Shown one piece after another: positions 54,940 to 64,000 of a DNA stretch of 64,000 nt. The stretch comes from Manihot esculenta (lineage: Eukaryota > Streptophyta > Magnoliopsida > Malpighiales > Euphorbiaceae). Below the pieces are notes generated by a model, which was not told the origin of the DNA, made no database searches, and was given only the letters and a program-made list of their open reading frames with translations. The stretch is from contig NC_035164.2 of NCBI RefSeq assembly GCF_001659605.2, positions 335,001 to 399,000 of the forward strand. Direction: 5' to 3'. The position numbers and the translations under genes were made by a program. The stretch's first letter is position 1; every line of letters starts with the position of its first letter.

Positions 54940-57061
54940 TGTAACACCCGGCTAAGCTCCGGCATCTAAATTCCAACCTTTCGGCGGAATCTCCATTGGA
55001 ATCCGGAATCCCGAGGTTGGAATCCTGAGGTCGAAATCCCTTAGAAGGGTGAAAATAAAGGTTTTCATAAAATGTTTTAATGTTTTTATGGTTTTAATCA
55101 AAGAAAGAAAATTGAGTTTTGAAAGAAAACACCATGGAGGAAAAGTCCAGGTTCGGCCGTCGAACCTCATGTTCGGCCGCCAAACATGGTGGAGTTGCGG
55201 AAGCTCCTTTGGCCTCCGAAGGTGGTCTGGCCAGCCACCTATAAAAGGCCCCTTGTCCGAAAATGGGCGAGTTTTCTCTCTCCATTTTCAGGCATAGGTG
55301 AGATTTTGCTCTTCCATGGTTGGTTTTATGTTTTCCTTCAAATCCTTCAAGTTTTTATAAGTTTCTACCTTGTTTTGAAGATTTTTAAGTTAAGACCAAA
55401 GTTTTGAAGCTTGGAGACCTCCGGAGCTCGTTTTCTCCTCATCTCCAAGTTGGGTCACACCTACCTTCGATCTTCAAGAGGTAAGTGTAGATCCATACCT
55501 TTTTACATGTTTTAAGTAAGTTTTAAAAGGGGGTTAAGAGTATATAATGCATGTTTTGGTTAGATCTAAAATGTTAGGGTTTATGTTAGCTTTATGCTTA
55601 ATGTTATGTTTTGTTGTTGTTTGTTGGGGTTTAGGCTAGTTTTTTGTATCCCTTATGTATGTTGAGTGTATATGCATATTTTAGAATAGTTGGATGTGTG
55701 TTTTGAGAAGTTTTGGAGGCTGTATGTGTGAGGCGGAATCGGGTTCTGCCATTATGGAGAACCCAGGTTCGGCCGCCGAAGCAAGGTTTGGCCGCCAAAC
55801 CTGCCAGGGGAGGCAGTTTTGGCCGCCTAAACTCGCCCCCGAAAGTTGGACTTTCGGCTCTAGAGGGGAGTTTCGGCCGCCGAACCTGCCCCCGAAGGTT
55901 AGTGACTTTCGGATCTATGAAGGCCTTCGGCCGCCGAACCTTGCCCCCGAAAGTGCATGACTTTCGGATCTGTAGGGACTTTCGGTCGCCGAACCTGCAG
56001 CCAAAAGTCCCCTGCCCAGCCTTCCTTTGCCTGTTTTCTATGCATGTTTTATGATGTTTTAGGGGGTTGTTGGGGAGATGTTTAGAGTTATGATAGAGTA
56101 TGTTTGGTCCCTCATTTGAGTCCACCTGTGTAGGATCGGACCTGAGGAACCGAGGAGACCAGCAGTGAGTTAGCTGTTCCAGTGTCAGCCAGAGGTGAGT
56201 AGAACCGAACTCTAAATTTTTAAGTACTAAATTTTTTAAGCATGTTCACGCATCATGAATACCATGTTATATAATAGGTTGTTTGCATTAGAATTCACGA
56301 ATATGATGCATTGCATAATTTGCTGTTGATGTGGATGGATATTGGATTACCACTAGCCCTCGATATGATATGATATGATATGATATGATATGGAAGTCTA
56401 GGTCGAGACCCATTCTACGCCCCTGGCACGATGTAAGAGAAAGTCCAGGTCGAGGCCCATTCTACGCCCCTAGCACAATTGGATATGTTATGTTATGTTT
56501 AAGAGGAAGTCCTGAGGAGCTCTGTCAAGGGCCGGGCATGTATTGGATTATGTAGAGGGTTACTGGTGACAAGTCCATCCGTGATGTGAATTGTTTGTGT
56601 TGTGATGTATTTCATGAAAGCATATGTTTAATTAAATTGTTTTTACTGTTCTACTCACTGGGCTTTAGTAGCTCACCCATTTCCCCTAACCCTCAGGTTT
56701 GCAAGTCAGAGATAGCACATGAAGTCACCAAGGTTGATGGTATATGCTATGTAATAGATTAGTAGTGGACATGTAATGTATTGTGGATAGTATTGTGCTT
56801 AGCCCTATTGATAGATTGTAATCCCTTTTATACATGATCTTTATGTAAATATTTTTTTTATGATGAGATGTGTTAAATCAAGCTTGATGTATGAGATGTT
56901 GACCCTACCAGAGCATTTGATGAGGGCTCTAGTATGGGGTTTTTATGTTTACAGTTATGATGCATGCACAGGTCATGCTTGGTATATGAAAAGTTTAAGT
57001 TTTTATGAAAATGTATAATCATGTATTGGATTTCATCAGGTATAACAGGATGTATGTTAGG
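54940..57061 (+). repeat. Tekay-type LTR (element K), truncated at its 3' end by element F
   Basis: It starts TGTAACACCCGGCTAAGCTCC. TATA box TATAAAAG at 55240-55247. Palindromes in U3 at 55150-55185 and in the leader at 55766-56000. Tandem CCATTCTACGCCCCTGGCA at about 56395-56480. The final ~85 bases (TTGCTACGGGTCC...GTTACA in other copies) are missing because element F begins at 57062. It is a diverged subfamily, with its own leader sequence and first 80 bases. Confidence 0.85.
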
Positions 57062-59330
57062 TGTAATACCCGGCTAGACTCCGGTATCGGAATTCCTACC
57101 GTCCGGTGGAATCTCGGATGTCGGAAGCCTCTAGTAGGGTAGAAACATGTTTTCATAAAATGTTTTAATGTTTTTGATGATTTTAAGTAAAGAGGAAATG
57201 AGTTTTTGAATGAAAACAACCTTGGAGGAAAACCCAGGTTCGGCCGCCGAACCTCAAGTTCGGCCGCCGAACATGCATGCATTTCGGGTGTGCCTTAGGC
57301 CCCCGAAGGCATAAGTGAGGGAAGTCCAGGTTCGGCCGCCGAACCTCAAGTTCAGCCGCCTAACATGGCATGCATGCGGAGGCACATTCGGCCCCCGAAC
57401 GTGGCCTGGACAGCCACTATAGAAGGGTCCCTTAGCCGAAAACGGGAGAGCTTTTCCCCATTTTCGGCCAAGGTGAGCTCTCCGCCGTCCCTCACCGATC
57501 TTTGATGTTTTTCCTCTAGATCTTTCAAGTTTTTCATTTGTTTTAACTTTGTTTTGAAAATTTGAGCTTTTGAGCAAAGTTTTGGAGCTTGGAGGTTCAA
57601 GAACCCAATCTCTCCCACCTCCGAGTTTTAGGTCGTCTCTCTCTCGATCTTCAAGAGGTAAGAGCCGATCTTAAGCTTATTATATGTTTTAAGTAAGTTT
57701 TAAGTAGATCTATGGGGGTAGAATGCATGTTTAGGTTATAGTTATGTTTATGGGTATAAAGGTATGTTCATGGACAATGTGGGTGCTTGATGTGTTGTAG
57801 ATGGGGTTTATGATGATTTGTGGCCCCTAGGAACATGTGTGCTTGTGTTTGTGTGTTGTAGAATAGGTTTGATGCATGTTTGGAAGGTTTGGAGGTGAAA
57901 TGTGCAAAAGGAGCCAAGTTTCTGCCCTTTGGCAGAAACCAGGTTCGGCAGCCGAAGGACTTTCGGTCGCCGAACATGGCTGGGGAGGCAAGCCTTTCGG
58001 CTGCCGAAGCCTACCCCTGAAAGGAGACTTTCGTCTCTGTCTGGCAGTTTCGGCCGCCGAAAGTGCCGCCGAACATGCATGAGTTTCGTCTCTGTCTGGG
58101 AGTTTCGGCCGCCGAAGGTGCCGCCGAACCTGCCTGACTTTCGGCTCTGAAGGGACTTTCGGCCGCCGAACCTGCCGCCGAAAGTGCCCTTCCCAGGCCT
58201 CCTTTGCATGTTCTTCTATGGTTGTTTCATGATATTTTAGGGGGTTTTTGGGGGATGTTTTTTAGAGTTATGTTCTACCTGTGTAGGTTCGGACCCGAGG
58301 AACCGAGGACCCCAGCAGTGAGTCAGTTGCTTCAGTCAGTGTCAGAGCTAGCCAGAGGTGAGTGGAATAATTCTTATGCTCTTAAGTAAATAAATCAGTT
58401 TTGAGCATGTTCATGCATCACGGATGCCATGTGATATTTTAGGTTGTTTGCATTAGAAATCACGAATATGTTGCATTGCATAATATGTTGTTGATGTGGG
58501 TGAATGTTGAATGATCCATTAGCCCTCATATGTTATGGCATGATGATATGGTATGGAAGTCTAGGTGTGGCCTGCACTACGCCCCTGGCACTATGTAAGA
58601 GAAAGACCGGACGTGGCCTGCACTACGCCCCCGGCACCATGCGTTATGTATGTTATGTTATGTATAAGAGAAAGACCAGATATGGCCTGCACTACGCCCT
58701 TGGCATAATTGGAATATGTAGAGGGCTAAATGGTGACAAGTTCATCCTTGATATAATTAGTTGTGATGTGATGCATTCCATGATAGCATGTGTTTTAAAT
58801 GCTTTATGATTCTGCTCACTGGGCTCTAGTAGCTCACCCCTCTCCCAATTTCCCCAGGTTTGCAGGTACGAGTTAGACAGAGAAGTCAAGAAGAGTAATG
58901 AAGTCTTATGTATGTAATAGTTAGAATGTGGACATGACAGATTGTATAATGATGTATAGATATGTAATGTAACGATATTAAGGTTAGAAGTGTGCTTGAC
59001 CATAGTATATTGTAATCCCTTTTTGATACATGATCTTAATGTTTATTGATGACTAGGTTTAGCCAACTCAACACTTGTTATGCCACCCATTGGGGGCATT
59101 GATGAGATCCCACAGAGGGGTCAAGTTTATAATTATGGCTATGTTCAGTGCATGCACAGGTTGAGTTTGGTGTATGAAAGAAAAGTTTTAAATTTTTATG
59201 TATGATTGTTGATCATGTATGGGATTAAACAGGTTTACAAGTTACATGCCAGGCTTGCTACGGGTCCCGGCGGCCTTAAGCCGATCTGGATCCTAGCGCC
59301 GGTAGCGGTTCGAATTTTTGGATCGTTACA
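57062..59330 (+). repeat. 5' LTR of Tekay element F, 2269 bp
   Basis: TGTAATACCCGGCTAGACTCC to GATCGTTACA. TATA position holds TATAGAAG (about 57418). It has a perfect 19-bp palindrome AGGTTCGGCCGCCGAACCT at 57237-57255 and further copies at 57258-57370 and 57940-58185. Tandem array GGCCTGCACTACGCCCCTGGCA-type at about 58565-58705, three units. Confidence 0.92.
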
Positions 59331-59333
59331 GAA

Positions 59334-59345
59334 TGGTATCAGAGT
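59334..59345 (+). other. Primer binding site, initiator-Met tRNA type (element F)
   Basis: TGGTATCAGAGT; the last base differs from the usual C. Confidence 0.9.
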
Positions 59346-59592
59346 CCTAGGTTCATATGGTCGGACCTAGAGTGTCGGGCTCATAGATGTTATAGAAGGT
59401 CAAGCACAATAGGAAAGGTCATGTCCACTAGGATAGGATGTGGAGTCCTGTCTTACATGATGATGTGAAATGCCATGATTATATGCATGTGCATTAAAGA
59501 TATGCTATGATGTGTGATGCGGGTTCATGTGTTGACACATGAACCAGTTGATGCTGATGTTTATGTGATGTGTACTGTTTTTCAGAAAACGG

Positions 59593-61011
59593 ATGAGAGG
59601 AACTCGTCGATCAGCAAGATTGACTGGAGTGCCACCTGAGGATGAAGGCACGAGCGCCCGTCCTCCAGCATTGCCTAGGGCAATGTCTAGTAGGTCTAAT
59701 AGAGAAAGAGCAGTAAGAGACCCTAGAAGGTCTTTGGATCTGGGTAGAAGCAGATCAGTCAGAGGAACAGTTCAGGGAGAAGCGTCAGAGGACATGGGGG
59801 ATGATATGGATGTAGAGCAGAGGAGGGATGGCAGTTTGGAAGTTAGCATGTCAGAAGAAGGAATGGGAGAATCCCAAGGAGGCACTCAGGCCTCGGGATT
59901 TGTTCAGCCACCTTACTACCCACCCTTCTCACAAAACCCTGGGTATTCGATGGGAGGCACATCGGACTACCACAGCTTTAGCCCTTATCCCACACAGATG
60001 CCATACCCACCTTATCATCCACCATATTCACAATACCCAATGTATCCACCCCCACCTTACTATCCAAATCCAGCAAACCCTACCCCAGGGGATGCTGCAC
60101 CTCCTCCTCCTCCAGCAGAACCAGCAGCCCCAGTTGCTCAACCTTCTAGACCTAGCTCAGCCAATGGGAGCAAGGCCAAGATGACTGACTACATGAAGTT
60201 GGGTGCTCCCCAGTATGAAAAAGGGGATGACCCGTTTGTGTATCTTGAGAGGGTCAAGGTGATCACAGATGAGATTGGGGCTGATGACAGTAGAGCCATT
60301 CAGATGGCTGGGTTCACACTTAAGTGCAAGAAGGCACGAGAGTGGTTCAAGAATTATGTGAACCCGAAAGTGGATAGCATGTCTTGGGAGGAATTTGCAA
60401 ACAAGTTTGCTGGATGGGCTTTCCCAGATAGTTCAAGGGAGCTGAAGATGATAGAGTTTGAGCAGTTGAGGCAGACTGATGAGATGGGTGTAGAGGAGTT
60501 CACAGACAGATTTTTGGAGTTGTTGCCATTTGCAGGGCAAAACCTTGACTCAGACCAGAAAAGGTCAAGGAGGTATATCATGAAACTCCACTCCAGATAT
60601 TCCTCCTTGATCCAGTCAGCAGATAGGGAGAGCTTCCATGCCATAGTGGATATGGCCCGGAAAATGGAGGCCAGTGCCATCGTTCAGGGGACAGTTAAAC
60701 AGTCAGTGGCACAGCCTTCTGGTTCTAAGACCCCAGGCTCTTCTTCAATGAGTGCAGCAGCTTCAGGTAGCAAGAAGTGGGACAGAGGTCCCAGGAAGTC
60801 TAAGAAGAACAAGTTCTGGAACAAGGTTAAGTCCAGTCTGGGACTAGGGAGTGGCTCAAGCTCTGGTGCGGATAATGCAGTTTGTGCAAGGTGTGGTAAG
60901 CCACACAGGGGAGTATGTCGGTTTGAGACGACAGCCTGTTACAGATGTGGTCAGAAGGGGCATATGTCTCGAGAATGTCCAAGAGCAGCCCCGATGGCAC
61001 AGTCCCAGTAG
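59593..61011 (+). CDS. Gag of Tekay element F, 472 aa, ends at a TAG after the zinc knuckle
   Basis: It starts MRGTRRSARLTGVPPEDEGT eight bases after a TGTTTTTCAG acceptor-like motif (59576-59585). Order: basic N-terminus, Pro/Tyr linker (~112-175), Gag core (KMTDYMKLGAPQYEKGDDPF to about 370), Lys-rich patch RKSKKNKFWNKVK, then the zinc knuckle CYRCGQKGHMSREC (~450-463). The stop TAG at 61009-61011 replaces the Gln seen at this place in element E. The frame continues open beyond, so Gag here is cut from Pol. A capsid protein with its knuckle could still be made. Confidence 0.9.
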   Translation: MRGTRRSARLTGVPPEDEGTSARPPALPRAMSSRSNRERAVRDPRRSLDLGRSRSVRGTVQGEASEDMGDDMDVEQRRDGSLEVSMSEEGMGESQGGTQASGFVQPPYYPPFSQNPGYSMGGTSDYHSFSPYPTQMPYPPYHPPYSQYPMYPPPPYYPNPANPTPGDAAPPPPPAEPAAPVAQPSRPSSANGSKAKMTDYMKLGAPQYEKGDDPFVYLERVKVITDEIGADDSRAIQMAGFTLKCKKAREWFKNYVNPKVDSMSWEEFANKFAGWAFPDSSRELKMIEFEQLRQTDEMGVEEFTDRFLELLPFAGQNLDSDQKRSRRYIMKLHSRYSSLIQSADRESFHAIVDMARKMEASAIVQGTVKQSVAQPSGSKTPGSSSMSAAASGSKKWDRGPRKSKKNKFWNKVKSSLGLGSGSSSGADNAVCARCGKPHRGVCRFETTACYRCGQKGHMSRECPRAAPMAQSQ

Positions 61012-64000
61012 ACAGCTTCAGGTAGTGTAGCGCAGCCAGCAGCTCCAGCCACGACTCAGGCCAGTGGCAGAGGCAGAGGGAGAGGGGCAGCCTCTTCTTC
61101 AGCGGGTTTCAGAGGTGAAGGTCCATCAGCTCCAGCATGGATCTTCACAATGACACAGCAGGAGGTAGATGCATCTAACACCGTGGTGGCAGGTAACTTA
61201 GTCATTGGTTGTTCAGATGTGTATGCCTTGATGGACCCTGGTGCATCTCATTCTTTTATTGCACCGAGAGCCGTCCAGAGGTTAGGGTTGATGATCTCTG
61301 AGTTAGAGTGTCCTCTCTGGGTCAGTGGATCCAAGTGTGATCCATCAGTGGCAGAGTTAGTTTGCCAGTGTAGTCCTGTGTTTGTTGAGGGAAGATGCTT
61401 GTCCGCCGACCTTGTGGTTCTAGACTTGACAGATTTTGACGTCATTCTAGGGATGGACTGGTTATCTACCCATGGTGCTACCTTGGACTGCAGGGACAAG
61501 ATAGTCAGGTTCAGAGGTCAGGATGGGTCAGAGGTAGTCTTCAGAGGAGACAGGAGGGGTACACCTAGAGGTCTGATATCAGCTCTTCAGGCTCGTAGGT
61601 TGCTTAGGAAGGGATGTCAGGGGTATTTGGCTCATGTGAGAGAGCTTAGCAGTCAGGTTAGAGAGCCCGCCTCGGTGCCGGTGGTCAGAGAGTTTTTGGA
61701 TGTGTTCCCAGACGAGCTGCCAGGTTTACCACCTGCTAGGGAGATAGAGTTCGAGATAGAACTGATGCCTGGAACTCGACCGATCTCTATCCCTCCCTAC
61801 AGGATGGCTCCAGCGGAGTTGAAGGAATTGAAAGAACAGTTGCAAGAGCTGGTAGACAAGGGCTTCATCCGACCGAGTACCTCACCCTGGGGTGCTCCAG
61901 TCTTGTTTGTCAGAAAGAAGGATGGATCCCTTAGACTTTGTATCGACTACAAGCAGTTGAACAAAGTCACTACCAAGAACAAGTACCCTTTGCCAAGGAT
62001 CGACGATCTATTTGACCAGCTAGCAGGAGCAGGTTGTTTCTCAAAAATAGATCTGAGATCTGGGTACCATCAGCTGAGGATCAGAGATGAGGATGTGCCA
62101 AAGATGGCTTTCAGGACCAGATATGGGCATTTTGAGTTCCTTGTAATGCCGTTCGAGTTAACCAACGCCCCTGCAGCATTCATGGATCTCATTAACAGAG
62201 TATTTAGCCAGTACCTGGATCACTTCGTTATTGTCTTCATAGATGATATCCTAGTGTATTCCAGGAATGCAGAGGAGCATGCCCATCATCTGAGGTTGGT
62301 ACTGCAGACCTTGAGGCAACATGGCTTATACGCCAAGTTCTCCAAGTGTGAGTTCTGGCTGAGGAGCATTTCATTCTTGGGGCATGTAGTGTCAGAAAAT
62401 GGAATAGAGGTGGACCCCAAGAAGACAGAAACTGTGGCTAACTGGCCTAGACCCACTTCAGTGACAGAGATTAGAAGTTTCTTGGGTTTGGCAGGTTACT
62501 ACAGGAGGTTCGTTCAGGACTTCTCGAAAATAGCAGCTCCTCTTACCAGACTAACCAGGAAGAATCAGAAGTTTCTGTGGACCGACCAGTGCGAGGAGAG
62601 TTTTGAAGAGCTTAAGAAGAGGTTGACTTCAGCACCAGTTTTAGCTCTGCCATCTAGTGATGAGGACTTTACAGTCTTTTGTGATGCGTCCCGTGTGGGA
62701 CTGGGTTGTGTACTGATGCAGAATGAGAGGGTGATTGCTTATGCTTCTAGGCAGCTAAAGAAGCATGAGTTGAATTACCCCACACATGACCTTGAGATGG
62801 CAGCAGTAATCTTTGCACTCAAGATGTGGAGGCACTACCTCTATGGGGTAAAATGTGAGATCTTCACAGATCATAAAAGCCTGCAGTACATCCTGAGTCA
62901 AAGAGATTTGAACTTGAGACAGAGGAGATGGGTGGAGCTGCTGAGTGACTATGATTGCAAGATTCAGTATCATCCGAGTAAGGCGAACGTCGTGACAGAC
63001 GCCCTAAGCCGGAAGTCACTAGGCAGTTTATCCCACGTATCAGCAGAGAGGAGGCCAGTGGTGAAGGAGTTTTACAAGCTCGTTGAGGAAGGTCTACAGT
63101 TGGAGTTGTTTGGTACAGGTGCTTTAGTGGCCCAGATGAGAGTGACACCTGAATTTCTGGAGCAAGTGGCTCAGAAACAGCATAAGGATCCAGAGTTAGT
63201 GAAGATTGCCAGGACTGTTCAGTCAGGCACGGACAGCGAGTTCAGATTTGACAGTAACGGGATCCTCCACTATGGGAGTCGATTGTGTGTACCAGATGAC
63301 ATAGGACTAAAAGGAGACATTATGAGGGAGGCTCATAATGCAAGATACAACGTTCACCCCGGAGCCACCAAGATGTATCAAGATTTGAAAAAAGTTTATT
63401 GGTGGCCAGCGATGAAGAAAGAAGTGGCACAGTTTGTGTCAGCCTGCGAAGTGTGTCAGAGGGTGAAGCTGGAACATCAGAAGCCGACTGGAATGCTTAA
63501 CCCGCTACCTATTCCAGAGTGGAAATGGGAGAATATAGCTATGGACTTCGTAGTGGGGTTACCGGCGACGTCCAACAGATTGGACTCCATATGGGTGATT
63601 GTGGACAGACTCACCAAATCTGCTCACTTCATCCCTGTCAGGAGTGGCTATTCTGTGGACAAGTTGACGCAGGTGTATGTAGATGAGATCGTCAGGCTGC
63701 ATGGGGTTCCTGTTTCGATAGTGTCGGATAGAGGGCCCCAATTCACCTCCAGGTTTTGGCGGAGTCTGCAGAATGCCATGGGTACTAGATTGGATTTCAG
63801 TACTGCCCTCCACCCCCAGACGGACGGACAGTCCGAAAGGACCATCCAGACTATCGAGGATATGCTTAGAATGTGTGTGTTGGACTTTGGCGGTTCTTGG
63901 AGGCAGCATCTACCTTTGGTGGAGTTTGCCTACAATAACAGCCATCATGCTAGTATCGGGATGGCTCCATATGAAGCTTTATATGGGAGGAAGTGCAGGT
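61012..64000 (+). pseudogene. Pol of Tekay element F (protease, RT, RNase H, part of integrase), incomplete
   Basis: The frame is open from the gag TAG to the end of the window, about 996 codons. Protease triplet D-P-G in [15 protein letters not shown] keeps [11 protein letters not shown] (Asp at 62050-62052) and FIDDILVYS, but the conserved PFGLTNAP reads PFELTNAP (Glu codon 62155-62157). RNase [31 protein letters not shown]. Integrase: HHCC finger, [16 protein letters not shown] and [11 protein letters not shown]. The window ends at ...ALYGRKCR. No stop matching the protease TAG of element E is present. The G-to-E and G-to-S changes probably impair it. Confidence 0.88.

Larger units (their letters stand above)
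57062..64000 (+). mobile_element. Tekay-clade chromovirus (element F), runs off the window end
   Basis: 5' LTR 57062-59330, primer site 59334-59345, gag 59593, and pol open to the window end within integrase. Same subfamily as element B (LTR 2269 versus 2268 bp; near-identical gag). It is inserted in the LTR of element K in the same orientation. Defects visible: TAG in gag (61009-61011), Glu for Gly in the RT motif PFGLTNAP, and Ser for Gly in the YHPGKAN motif after RNase H. Confidence 0.93.

Overview
The window is plant nuclear DNA from a eudicot. It has spliced genes with GT-AG introns, a chloroplast photosystem I subunit gene, very AT-rich intergenic DNA and many nested LTR retrotransposons. 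A woody Euphorbiaceae-type genome (cassava or rubber tree) is a guess; no sequence here proves it. I see no tRNA, rRNA, CRISPR array or prokaryotic operon.

Only three host genes are supported. (1) A five-exon nitrilase of the NIT4 type on the + strand (28091-30765), which acts in cyanide/beta-cyanoalanine detoxification. (2) A three-exon coiled-coil protein of the plant At5g41620/USO1-like family on the - strand (42461-45114). (3) A four-exon PSAO gene for photosystem I subunit O on the - strand (48639-49330). They share no pathway and look like ordinary neighbours.

1-27000 is a nest of retroelements. An Athila/Tat-like non-autonomous element (1-4728, -) sits inside the gag gene of a Tekay-type chromovirus (4729-8009, -). 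That chromovirus sits inside the LTR of an older relative (8010-10031). Next come an inverted Athila/Tat LTR fragment (10032-10853) and a second non-autonomous Athila/Tat element (to 13257, -). An unrelated old LTR-like sequence (pieces at 13258-13372, 15773-15979 and 25979-27003) was then hit by a solo Tekay LTR (13373-15767, duplication CCCAT) and by a full-length Tekay element (15985-25973, duplication TTATA).

27004-49330 is the genic part. A rearranged Ty3/gypsy element with inverted outer LTR ends lies at 31439-35969, a small foldback element at 36561-36733, and a decayed gypsy relic (36903-42063) holds a decayed copia element (about 37785-41187).

49331-64000 is AT-rich spacer, an anonymous low-AT block split by an Angela-like solo LTR (52823-54339), a Tekay LTR (54940-57061), and inside it another Tekay element (57062 to the window end, cut off within integrase).

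The most unusual signals are: arrays of a 13-bp odd palindrome TTCGGC-N-GCCGAA in every Tekay LTR; an independently amplified near-palindrome GTGATTTGGGCAAATCAC in the Athila/Tat element, both coding and non-coding; conserved leader-intron signals in the Tekay LTRs; and a retroelement whose two outer ends are both U3 ends yet is flanked by a 5-bp target duplication.
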